Shown: positions 1-6,573, numbered from the stretch's first letter. The stretch is 6,673 bases of DNA from Candidatus Omnitrophota bacterium (GCA_030631705.1 DAOVKQ010000038.1:1-6673); one strand, 5' to 3'. The notes: generated from the sequence alone by a model not told the origin. Numbers and translations: made by a program.

Positions 1-710
1 AAATAACGGTTAAAGATATTACTAATGTTGAACATAATCTGCGTAAGCAAAGGAAGAGTAAGGTCAAATTGTTCAAAAATAGTAGTGAACCGGGGTAGAA
101 TAAACTTAAAGAACACGGTTATGGCGATTACGGCAAAAGCACAAACTATCGCGGGGTAAACCAAGGCACTTTTTATTTTTCTTTCGAATTCAAAGCGCAT
201 CTCCAAATAATTGGCCAATTTGTCTAATACAAAAGGGAGATTACCCGAGGCTTCCCCGATCTCAATAATTCCCCTCCAAAGAGAAGGAAAAACCTGAGGA
301 AATTTCTCAATTGCCTCACTTAAAGACAAGCCTTTTCTTATATGCTCACCGATATCCTTTAAAATTTTGGTTAACTTTAAACTTTCTGTTTGAGCCGCCA
401 TTATATCCAAGCTTCTTAAAAGCGGCACCCCCGCTGAAAGACATATTGAAAGATGACGGGCCAGAAAACACATATCTAAAGGGGCTATGGCCGAATGTTT
501 ACCAGTGCCTTTTACAAAAGAATGAAACCCTTTGGAAAAAAGTTTATCCAGAAAACCACGCTTACGTTCAACACCGCTTTCCTCGACAGAAACAATAAAG
601 AAATCTTCCGATCTTAAACGGTTTACCAATTCCTCTTTTGAATCAGCATCGGCAACTTCTTTTATTGTTCTACCGTCTTTTGTCTTAGCAATATACCGAT
701 AAAAAGCCAT
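1..710 (-). CDS. gspF: GspF/PilC-type inner-membrane platform protein (partial, C-terminus outside window)
   Basis: The frame opens at an ATG at 710 and stays open to base 1, giving 236 complete codons; family members are about 400 residues, so roughly the first 60% is here. The N-terminus YRYIAKTKDGRTIKEVADAD (4-23) is the usual GspF opening. The first T2SSF repeat (about 80-205) shows ARHLSICLSAGVPLLRSLD (84-102), GLSLSEAIEKFPQVFPSLW (127-145), GEASGNLPFVLDKLANYLE (152-170) and LVYPAIV (183-189), and leads into the first membrane span (about 185-206). The protein is the membrane platform that the ATPase turns or contacts to extract and polymerise pilins or pseudopilins. It follows the ATPase gene after a 24-bp gap, the largest in the operon, with only a weak GAAGAAAG ribosome site. 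The second T2SSF repeat and later membrane spans are not in the window. Confidence 0.93.
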   Translation of the reverse strand, partial: MAFYRYIAKTKDGRTIKEVADADSKEELVNRLRSEDFFIVSVEESGVERKRGFLDKLFSKGFHSFVKGTGKHSAIAPLDMCFLARHLSICLSAGVPLLRSLDIMAAQTESLKLTKILKDIGEHIRKGLSLSEAIEKFPQVFPSLWRGIIEIGEASGNLPFVLDKLANYLEMRFEFERKIKSALVYPAIVCAFAVIAITVFFKFILPRFTTIFEQFDLTLPLLTQIMFNISNIFNRY

Positions 711-734
711 AATAACTACTTTCTTCAGCCAATA

Positions 735-2441
735 TTAATAAGCGGCCACAGACAAAATCTCTTCTACCGAGGTTATACCTTCCTCCACCCGCTTAAATCC
801 ACTCTCAAGTAAAGTTAATGTTCCGCTTTTTCTGGCAATGTCCAACATCTGACGAGGATTAAGATTGTTATAAATAGCATCTCTTATCTCATCATTTACG
901 CAAATCGCCTCGACGATTACCATTCTACCTTTAAAACCTATAAAATTACACTTCTTGCATCCTTTGGGCTTGTAAACCACCGAAGCGTCCAAACTAACTC
1001 CCTTGGGTAACTCTTCTTTCTTAAGCTCATGCGGTTCTTTACACAAGGGGCACAATCTTCTCACTAGCCTTTGAGCAACAATCAGCCTCATCGAAGAAGC
1101 AATAAGATAATTAGGTATTCCCATATCTATCAAGCGCACAATAGCGTCGGCAGCACTATTAGTATGAAGGGTCGAAAGAACAAGATGCCCGGTTAAAGCC
1201 GACCGGACACATATCTCCGCGGTTTCTAAATCTCTTACCTCTCCCACGAGAATTATGTCGGGATCCTGACGTAAAAAACTTCTTAAAACACTATCGAAAT
1301 TAAGACCGATATCCGACTTAACCTGAACCTGATTAATTCCGTCCAATTTATATTCTACAGGATCCTCAATAGTAAGTACATTCTTTGTCGAATCACACAA
1401 CTGATTCAACGCGGCATAAAGAGTTGTTGATTTTCCGCTCCCTGTCGGTCCGGTAAGAAACACTAAGCCATACGAAAAGGATAGGCCTTTCTTTATTTGT
1501 TCCAATTCCTGGGTCAAAAAACCTAATTTTTCAAGTTCTAGAGGAATCCTTGATTTATCTAGAATCCGCAAGACTATTTTCTCCCCGTAAATAGTAGGTA
1601 TTGTTGATACCCTTAAATCTATAAGACGCTTCTCTATCCTTACCGTAAAACTTCCATCCTGAGGAAGGCGTTTTTCGGCAATATTCATCTTCGACATAAT
1701 CTTAATGCGGGATATTAAAGCAAGCTGCATTACCATTGAAGGAGGCGCAATATCGTAAAGAACCCCGTCTACACGGTATCGCAGGCTAATTTTTTCTCTT
1801 TGAGGCTCAACATGAATATCAGAAGCACCCTCTTCAATAGCCTGCCGTATAATCAAATCTACGAGTTTAATTACAGGGGCTTCTTCGGTCTTAGCAATTA
1901 GCTTATCTAAACTAAGCTGTGACTCCTCAATAACAATCTCTTCGGCCCCTTCAGAGTCTCTTCTATAAGACGCTTCAATGGCTTCCTGAAACGCTTTTTC
2001 TTTACCGTAAAAATTCTCAATAGCCTTTAGGATATCGGCTGGGGTACTGACAATAAGATTAATCTCATATCCGGTTAACTTTTTCAAATTATCGATAAGA
2101 ATCAAATCTAAAGGGTCAAATACCACTACGGTAAGGGAATTAAGACTTTTTGAAAAAGGCAAAACCAGATTTCTTACGGCAAACTCATAAGGAATGAGTT
2201 CTTTTAGGTTCTGATCACTGGATGGTTTTAGTTTACCCGAATCTAAACTCAGGTAGGGTACTGCGAGCTGCTTGCTTAACGCCACTACTATTTGCTCTTC
2301 TTTTATATACCCTAATTTAACCAATATCTCACCCAATCTGCCACCTTCTTTGGCTTGATAAAGGATGGCTTCTTCAAGCTGTTGTGACACAAGCATCCCC
2401 TCATTAATAAGGATTTCTCCCAATTTCCTATAGGATGGCAT
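735..2441 (-). CDS. gspE: GspE/PilB-type secretion/pilus assembly ATPase with MshEN domain
   Basis: This 568-residue protein is a complete hexameric motor ATPase of the T2SS/T4P family. The N-terminus holds two 24-residue MshEN motifs (6-29 and 35-58), then the rest of the T2SSE N-terminal domain (to about 150) and a linker. The ATPase domain shows Walker A GPTGSGKST (331-339), the Asp box LTIEDPVEY (356-364), with E359 the expected catalytic Glu, Walker B with the family signature LRQDPDIILVGEVRD (390-404), and the His box HLVLSTLHTN (419-428). Zinc-site cysteines C464/C467 and C495/C498 are present; this tetracysteine element is found in GspE and PilB and is absent from PilT, which argues for an assembly rather than a retraction motor. 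The ATG lies 2 bp after the secretin stop with no Shine-Dalgarno sequence, so translation is probably coupled. ATP hydrolysis would drive pilin or pseudopilin assembly through the platform protein encoded next. GspE versus PilB cannot be decided by sequence reading. Confidence 0.95.
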   Translation of the reverse strand: MPSYRKLGEILINEGMLVSQQLEEAILYQAKEGGRLGEILVKLGYIKEEQIVVALSKQLAVPYLSLDSGKLKPSSDQNLKELIPYEFAVRNLVLPFSKSLNSLTVVVFDPLDLILIDNLKKLTGYEINLIVSTPADILKAIENFYGKEKAFQEAIEASYRRDSEGAEEIVIEESQLSLDKLIAKTEEAPVIKLVDLIIRQAIEEGASDIHVEPQREKISLRYRVDGVLYDIAPPSMVMQLALISRIKIMSKMNIAEKRLPQDGSFTVRIEKRLIDLRVSTIPTIYGEKIVLRILDKSRIPLELEKLGFLTQELEQIKKGLSFSYGLVFLTGPTGSGKSTTLYAALNQLCDSTKNVLTIEDPVEYKLDGINQVQVKSDIGLNFDSVLRSFLRQDPDIILVGEVRDLETAEICVRSALTGHLVLSTLHTNSAADAIVRLIDMGIPNYLIASSMRLIVAQRLVRRLCPLCKEPHELKKEELPKGVSLDASVVYKPKGCKKCNFIGFKGRMVIVEAICVNDEIRDAIYNNLNPRQMLDIARKSGTLTLLESGFKRVEEGITSVEEILSVAAY

Positions 2442-2443
2442 AT

Positions 2444-4045
2444 TTATTGTTTAGAAAAACTATCTAGCGTAACACGCACGGAATCATCGCGAGCGAATAA
2501 ACTCTGTTCCCTCGTAACATTGGGACTCATTTTAGAAAAGGATATTCCCTCTTCTTCATTCTCTGCGATAATACGAGGGGTTATAAAAACCAGCAATTCC
2601 CTCTCTTCTCTATCGGAAGAATCATACCTGAACAAAGAGCCCAAAAGAGGAATATTGCTTAAAAAAGGAATTTCATTACCAGCATCATCTTCATCCTGCC
2701 GGATTAAACCGCCAATAAGAAGAGTTTCGCCGTCTCTTAGACGTACTAACGACTTTGTTCCCCTTTCTTCGGGATTTCTTACAAAACCGGTCATCCCGCT
2801 AATTGTTAAACCGCTGTTGGTAGCCTGGCGGGTAAACATTTCTACAAATAAAGTTATCTCTCCTGAAAGCCCTACCTGAGGAGTAACCTTTAGCTTGGTT
2901 CCGGTATCGGTTCTTTCGACCTCCTGAACAGTAGTGCTCTCGGTGGTTGTTGTTTTAATACCGATTGCCTCATTAGTGGTGAGATTTACTACAGCGGTTT
3001 CATTAGCCAAAGTAAGTATCTTGGGACGGGCCAAAAACCGTGTAGAGACATCCGTAGAAAGCATTCTCATGGTTGAACTAAGGTTAGCAAGGCTGAAACT
3101 ACCGGGAGTAGCAGCCATAGCCGAATAACCGCCGGCTCGCGTAAAAGATCTTGTACTACTAAAAGGAATAGCCAGCGGATGAGACCCTCCGGTAAATGTC
3201 GCCATAAGACCGTTGCTACCATAATCGAACCCTAATTGATCTACCAAACGCTTAGACACATCCAGCATTTCCACCTCAATCATAACCCTGGGCTGACGGA
3301 CATCCAAACTTTTTACGACCTTATCAATTAAGGCAAACTGTACCGGAACATCTAAGACCATTAGCGAATTAGTCTGGGGGTCTTCAACAATTTTACCATT
3401 AGCGCTTAACGCTTGTCTTACCGCCGCTACAATACCTCTTGCCCCCTCAGAATCCCCCTCAGAATCATCATCATCACATTCAAAAACATCGTTTATGCGC
3501 TGCTGCAGAGGTGAGGAACCCAGGCGAAAATATTCCAAACGATAAGCCTTTGCTTTTAAATTAATCGTCGGCTGGCCCATTTCCTTTACAATGAATATTT
3601 TCGCTTCCGGGAAATAATCGTAAGCCAATCCGTTTGCTTTAAATACTATATCCATAGCTTCTCGTAAACACACATCCTGAAAATACAAGGTTAGTTTTCT
3701 TTCCCTTACGGCTTCAGTAGAGATAAAATTGAGCCCTGTCTGCTGAGAAAGTACTTTCAACACATTTACTAAAGATGCCCCTTCTAACTCCAGAGATACC
3801 ATGGGATCCATTATGCCGGAAATCATATAGTCTCCGTACTTATTATCTATTTCATAGGCAAAATTCAAGTCAGAAGAAAAAATCTCATAAGCACGTGAAC
3901 CGCTCCCATCCATCTCAACAACAACATCATTGGAAAGGATCCTTTTACCGTCAGACGTTATTCTTACATCCGCGCTATATCCGCCGCATAAAGCGAAAAA
4001 AGAAAGAAAAAAAACGGCGATTATTATTATTGTTGTTGACTTCAT
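2444..4045 (-). CDS. gspD: Secretin of the GspD/PilQ family, outer-membrane channel
   Basis: This 533-residue protein has a signal peptide (about 1-25; C20 is not in a good lipobox). A short unassigned segment follows, then an STN/N0-like domain (about 83-155), one KH-like N1 domain (about 160-248, with the typical KIVEDPQTNSLMVLD at 218-232), and the secretin domain (about 253-492). Strong secretin marks are RQPRVMIEVEMLDVSKR (250-266), RDGETLLIGGLIR (437-449), IPFLSNIPLLGSLFRY (459-474) and LLVFITPRII (484-493). A 40-residue tail follows, where pilotin-binding S domains sit in some secretins. It would form the multimeric gate in the outer membrane. There is no AMIN (peptidoglycan-binding) domain and only one N1 domain, so it is a short, simplified secretin. 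An acidic insert DDDDSEGDSEG (191-201) is encoded by a tandem DNA repeat. It could equally be called pilQ given its PilM/N/O/P neighbours. Its stop lies 2 bp before the ATPase gene. Confidence 0.93.
   Translation of the reverse strand: MKSTTIIIIAVFFLSFFALCGGYSADVRITSDGKRILSNDVVVEMDGSGSRAYEIFSSDLNFAYEIDNKYGDYMISGIMDPMVSLELEGASLVNVLKVLSQQTGLNFISTEAVRERKLTLYFQDVCLREAMDIVFKANGLAYDYFPEAKIFIVKEMGQPTINLKAKAYRLEYFRLGSSPLQQRINDVFECDDDDSEGDSEGARGIVAAVRQALSANGKIVEDPQTNSLMVLDVPVQFALIDKVVKSLDVRQPRVMIEVEMLDVSKRLVDQLGFDYGSNGLMATFTGGSHPLAIPFSSTRSFTRAGGYSAMAATPGSFSLANLSSTMRMLSTDVSTRFLARPKILTLANETAVVNLTTNEAIGIKTTTTESTTVQEVERTDTGTKLKVTPQVGLSGEITLFVEMFTRQATNSGLTISGMTGFVRNPEERGTKSLVRLRDGETLLIGGLIRQDEDDAGNEIPFLSNIPLLGSLFRYDSSDREERELLVFITPRIIAENEEEGISFSKMSPNVTREQSLFARDDSVRVTLDSFSKQ
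3442..3475 (-). repeat. In-frame 12-bp tandem repeat plus ATC triplet run in the secretin gene
   Basis: On the + strand CCCCTCAGAATC is present twice in direct tandem (3443-3454 and 3455-3466), with identity extending one base further left. Four ATC triplets (3464-3475) overlap its right end. On the coding strand this gives DDDD followed by SEGD-SEGA (residues 191-202). The repeat units are multiples of three, so length changes would keep the frame. The segment lies in a loop of the N1 domain facing the periplasm. Confidence 0.85.
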
Positions 4046-4048
4046 TTT

Positions 4049-4056
4049 ACCTCCTA
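4049..4056 (-). promoter_or_regulatory. Strong ribosome binding site of the secretin gene
   Basis: The minus strand reads TAGGAGGT, a near-perfect anti-16S match, with AGGAGG ending 4 nt before the ATG at 4045. Its first three bases are the TAG stop codon of the PilP-like gene. It is the strongest Shine-Dalgarno sequence in the operon, which suggests the secretin is translated at a higher rate than its neighbours; that is consistent with a multimeric outer-membrane channel. Confidence 0.75.
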
Positions 4057-4410
4057 TTTTTTCTCAACGCTCTTAATTCTCTCTTCATATACTGCTCCAT
4101 CATAAAAAATAGAAACAATTCCATCGTTTATTTTTAATATCTTTCCATCAATTCCCTGTATAGTATCCCCTTCGATATAAACTTTTCCATCAATGATAAC
4201 CTGCGGCATCTTTGTATTCCATATAACACCTTGTAAAGTTATCTCCAACGGCTCTCTCTTTTCTTCAACAGCAATTTCCCCCTCTTCAATAACAGACTCA
4301 TCTTGAGGTAAAAGAGAAGTAAGGGGATCACGAAAATCTTCTTCCTGAGAAAAAACAAACAAATTTAACGCAAACCAAAAGAAAAATAAAAACAAACAAG
4401 CTTTTTTCAT
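4054..4410 (-). CDS. pilP: Short PilP/GspC-like periplasmic linker protein
   Basis: This 118-residue protein has a hydrophobic N-terminus (residues 4-21), which is either a signal peptide with possible cleavage after VFS (19-21) or an uncleaved anchor. RDPLTSLLP (27-35) follows, then an acidic linker (about 37-51). A small beta domain runs over about 55-113: ITLQGVIWNTKMPQVIIDGK (57-76), then a GDTIQGIDGKILKI pattern (81-94) and a final IVSIFYDGAVY strand pair (98-108). This is the layout of PilP and of the GspC homology region, which bind the N-terminal domains of the secretin. Classical PilP is a lipoprotein, but the only cysteine (C5) is not in a lipobox, so this one looks more like GspC. 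The ATG overlaps the upstream TGA (ATGA). The TAG stop forms the first bases of the secretin's Shine-Dalgarno sequence, which ties the two genes together. Confidence 0.72.
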   Translation of the reverse strand: MKKACLFLFFFWFALNLFVFSQEEDFRDPLTSLLPQDESVIEEGEIAVEEKREPLEITLQGVIWNTKMPQVIIDGKVYIEGDTIQGIDGKILKINDGIVSIFYDGAVYEERIKSVEKK

Positions 4411-4898
4411 TTCTTTAACAACACTTTTAACGCCAGGTAAAACCCGGCGACTCCTTCTTCCTTCCTTAATTGATGAATCTCTACCGCGCCCGTTTCCTCC
4501 AGGGCTTTGATAAATTTCGATAAACCTTTATATCCAGCCATAACGTTTAAGATAACATCTATTTTTTTGTATTTTAGGACCGCGACATCCGGACCTCCGG
4601 CCGCTTTTGGTTTAAACGATTTTATTCTTATCTTTGATTCCTTAGCCATATTATCTGCCATACGTTGAAAATGAAATATATCACCGTCTAAAAATACAAT
4701 TTCAAACTCTTCTATTTCTCTGTTTATACTTGCCAGCCTGGCAGCCACAACCTTTTTACCATCCAACTCTGCTCTTCTTCCCTCAATAGCTTTATCCTGA
4801 TCCAAATATTTAAAATAAATACCCTTGCCTACTACGCCTACTATAAACAGAATAGTCACAACAAAAATAATGTTTTTATACTTTAATAATACCGGCAT
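4407..4898 (-). CDS. pilO: PilO/GspM-like inner-membrane assembly protein
   Basis: This 163-residue protein has one N-terminal membrane span (about 9-27), a charged, probably coiled-coil segment (about 32-66), and a C-terminal alpha/beta domain (about 72-163). The stretch KIDVILNVMAGYKGLSKFI (112-130) and the closing FYLALKVLLKK fit the ferredoxin-like domain of PilO. In the family, PilO pairs with PilN in the periplasm and, with PilP, forms the alignment complex between the motor and the secretin; GspM is the T2SS counterpart. Its ATG lies 1 bp after the stop of the PilM-PilN gene, and no good Shine-Dalgarno sequence is close (a GGAG lies about 15 nt away), so it is probably translated by coupling. 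Its TGA overlaps the next ATG (ATGA). It is shorter than typical PilO of about 200 residues. Sequence motifs are weak in this family, so much of the call rests on position and topology. Confidence 0.75.
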   Translation of the reverse strand: MPVLLKYKNIIFVVTILFIVGVVGKGIYFKYLDQDKAIEGRRAELDGKKVVAARLASINREIEEFEIVFLDGDIFHFQRMADNMAKESKIRIKSFKPKAAGGPDVAVLKYKKIDVILNVMAGYKGLSKFIKALEETGAVEIHQLRKEEGVAGFYLALKVLLKK

Positions 4899-4899
4899 C

Positions 4900-6381
4900 T
4901 TAATCTAATTTCACTCCGAACTTTATAACGTTATAGGTCTTAAGCACTGCCTTATCTAAAGAAACAATATCAACCCTGGAGAAAATACGCCTGAAGTCAT
5001 CATCTTGTTTAAGGTTATTTATGAATTCATCAAAGCTCTCTCTTTGTTCTTCGGCATCCGGCAGGAATATATAGCCATAGATAGCTAAGCTTAACCTGCC
5101 ATCGTCACTTCTATATAAATGCATCTTATCCAGCCACAAGCCGGAAGTCAATAAAACCGGTATCCTAGTCAGCAAAGAAGAAACATAAATACGTTTACCC
5201 GCTTCCATCTTCAGCTCATTCAACTCATCTTCTTTCTTGGTGAGAATATCTTTTAAAGACTCCAAAGATTTTGACCTGGCAAAATCGCTTAAAGCAGCCT
5301 GCTTCCCTTCCTTCTTTAACTCATATTCTTTGATTGATAAGTCATTGCCCAGAAAAACCGATAATGAAATGCAAGCCAATACGCCCAGGCCCGCGACTCC
5401 GCCAATCAAGGGAAAATTAAACCCTTCAAGAGATATACTTTCTCTGGCTGAAACAATATCATCACGGCCTCCCAACATGGGGTTAAATTTAGCGGGAGAA
5501 GGATAAGCCATCGCCGCCGCATAAGCCTTGATACACTCTACCGTTATATTTTCCGCCTTAACGACTTTTTCCGGAGAAAGAATTAAAATATCCATCCCCA
5601 AATCATCGCTTAGCGAAGAAAATGCGTCGCGGAAGCCTGAATTACACAGCACAATGAGCTTATCTAAACTATATTCTTTAAACTCTCTCATAAAATACTG
5701 TATTGAAAGCCTTATTTCTTCCTTTAATTTATTTACCGATATCTCCTTTTCTCCGCTAACAACACTCAGATATCTATTAAATATAGGTAAATCGTTATAA
5801 AAAAAGGTAATATATGACTCTATCTCTGATACATCCAAAAGCACAAAATTTCTTATACCTCTGAAAGCTTTTAAAGACTTTAGCACCCTTGTCAGAGAGA
5901 TGGCCGAAGGCTCTATCCTTACAGGTTCAATATTTAAACCGGTAAATAACTCACGGTATTTCTTGTAATTGCTGCGTTTTATCCCCAAAAAGGATAAATT
6001 AACTTTTTTGTGTTTAAGGGCCCTTGAATAACTGTAATCCCAGACAAGATCGCCTATCTTAAAAGGTATGTATTTTTCTATCTCATAGGCTAAAGAAGAT
6101 TCAATTTCTTTTTTGCGCATCAAAGGCATTTCAAAATATCTAAAAATAAATTCTTTATCTAATAGAGAAACATAAACATCGCTATCTCCACGGTTAATCT
6201 CTCTCAAATTTTTATTTATTAGAGCTTCCCAGAGGATATTATTGTTGACAGTTTTTTCCTTTGATTCTCTTTCTACAGCAGATAAACTGAACTTAGAAAA
6301 TGATATAAGGTTCCGTCCTTCAACCAATGCCGCAGAAACAAAACTATCTCCTACATATATACCTACAGTTCTCTTCTTCAC
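4900..6381 (-). CDS. pilM: PilM-PilN fusion protein with GspL-like architecture
   Basis: This 493-residue protein joins two parts that are separate genes in most type IV pilus systems. Residues 1-292 resemble the cytoplasmic actin-like PilM: VGIYVGDS (6-13) at the first phosphate-loop position, EIEKYIPFKIGDLVWDYS (100-117), RIEPSAISLTRVL (155-167) and LLDVSEIESYITFF (181-194). A linker KFNPMLGG (298-305) precedes a membrane segment (about 322-344). A charged, probably coiled-coil stretch (about 345-397) and a ferredoxin-like periplasmic domain (about 398-493) follow, as in PilN. The order cytoplasmic actin fold, one membrane span, periplasmic domain is that of GspL, which recruits the GspE ATPase. 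The usual Asp of the first phosphate motif is Tyr (Y9), so nucleotide binding is uncertain. The start is GTG, preceded by AGGGA 5 nt upstream. It overlaps the HTH gene by 1 bp and ends 1 bp before the pilO-like ATG. Confidence 0.85.
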   Translation of the reverse strand: MKKRTVGIYVGDSFVSAALVEGRNLISFSKFSLSAVERESKEKTVNNNILWEALINKNLREINRGDSDVYVSLLDKEFIFRYFEMPLMRKKEIESSLAYEIEKYIPFKIGDLVWDYSYSRALKHKKVNLSFLGIKRSNYKKYRELFTGLNIEPVRIEPSAISLTRVLKSLKAFRGIRNFVLLDVSEIESYITFFYNDLPIFNRYLSVVSGEKEISVNKLKEEIRLSIQYFMREFKEYSLDKLIVLCNSGFRDAFSSLSDDLGMDILILSPEKVVKAENITVECIKAYAAAMAYPSPAKFNPMLGGRDDIVSARESISLEGFNFPLIGGVAGLGVLACISLSVFLGNDLSIKEYELKKEGKQAALSDFARSKSLESLKDILTKKEDELNELKMEAGKRIYVSSLLTRIPVLLTSGLWLDKMHLYRSDDGRLSLAIYGYIFLPDAEEQRESFDEFINNLKQDDDFRRIFSRVDIVSLDKAVLKTYNVIKFGVKLD

Positions 6382-6560
6382 TACAATCCCTTTCCTTTCT
6401 CACACTCTTTAAGCCACTTTTCTATCTCTTTGCGGTCAAAACGCCATACCTTCCCGATTTTAATACCGGAAATCTTTTTCTTATGAAGCCAGTTATATAT
6501 AGTTTGTTTGCGCAAACTAAGATATTTGGCCAATTCATCAACGCTCATGAGACGAGGCAT
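6381..6560 (-). CDS. Small excisionase-family helix-turn-helix DNA-binding protein
   Basis: This is a 59-residue protein from the preferred ATG at 6560; in-frame ATGs reach back to 6587 and would give 68 residues. It matches the HTH_17 / excisionase-type fold of the MerR superfamily. A first helix carries SVDELAKYLSL (residues 6-16), a recognition helix RKQTIYNWLHKK (17-28), then a wing with GIKIGKVWRFDRKEIEKWL (32-50). The family binds DNA as excisionase, BldC-like regulator or plasmid/phage protein. There is no effector domain, integrase gene or phage gene nearby. It is the first gene after the promoter, and its TAG stop shares one base with the GTG start of the next gene (TAGTG), so it is co-translated with the secretion/pilus genes. 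I infer an autoregulator or dedicated regulator of this operon; a mobile-element origin is possible but unsupported here. Confidence 0.85.
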   Translation of the reverse strand: MPRLMSVDELAKYLSLRKQTIYNWLHKKKISGIKIGKVWRFDRKEIEKWLKECEKGKGL

Positions 6561-6564
6561 ACCA

Positions 6565-6573
6565 TTTCCTTTC
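6565..6573 (-). promoter_or_regulatory. Ribosome binding site that decides the start of the HTH gene
   Basis: The minus strand reads GAAAGGAAA here, with its AGGA core 6 nt before the ATG at 6560. The in-frame ATGs at 6587 and 6575 have no comparable Shine-Dalgarno sequence at the right distance, so the 6560 start is preferred. Confidence 0.6.

Noticed and set aside
311..598. Open frame of 95 codons on the + strand
   Set aside because: It lies opposite the GspF/PilC-type gene, whose protein is clearly conserved; its product has no recognisable domain.
711..734. Gap between the ATPase and platform genes as a terminator or internal promoter
   Set aside because: Only 24 bp, with no inverted repeat followed by a T run and no -35/-10 pair.
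2520..3128. Two + strand open frames (2520-2879 and 2934-3128)
   Set aside because: Both are antisense to the secretin domain and have Ser- and Val-rich products typical of reverse-strand shadows.
4007..4014. Run of eight A (T8 on the coding strand) in the secretin signal peptide as a possible phase-variation tract
   Set aside because: Eight is short for a functional slippage tract and it encodes ordinary Phe-rich signal-peptide residues; the same AT richness is found elsewhere in the window.
3775..4137. Open frame of 120 codons on the + strand ending in a Lys/Leu-rich tail
   Set aside because: It is antisense to the secretin signal peptide and the end of the PilP-like gene; the basic and hydrophobic runs are the complement of A/T tracts there.
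5237..5800. Two + strand open frames opposite the PilM-PilN gene
   Set aside because: They have no domain or ribosome site and lie fully inside a well-supported gene.
6381..6560. HTH protein as a phage or integrative-element excisionase marking a mobile element
   Set aside because: No integrase, attachment-site repeats or other mobile genes are visible, and the gene is coupled to the secretion operon; only sequence beyond the right edge could revive this.
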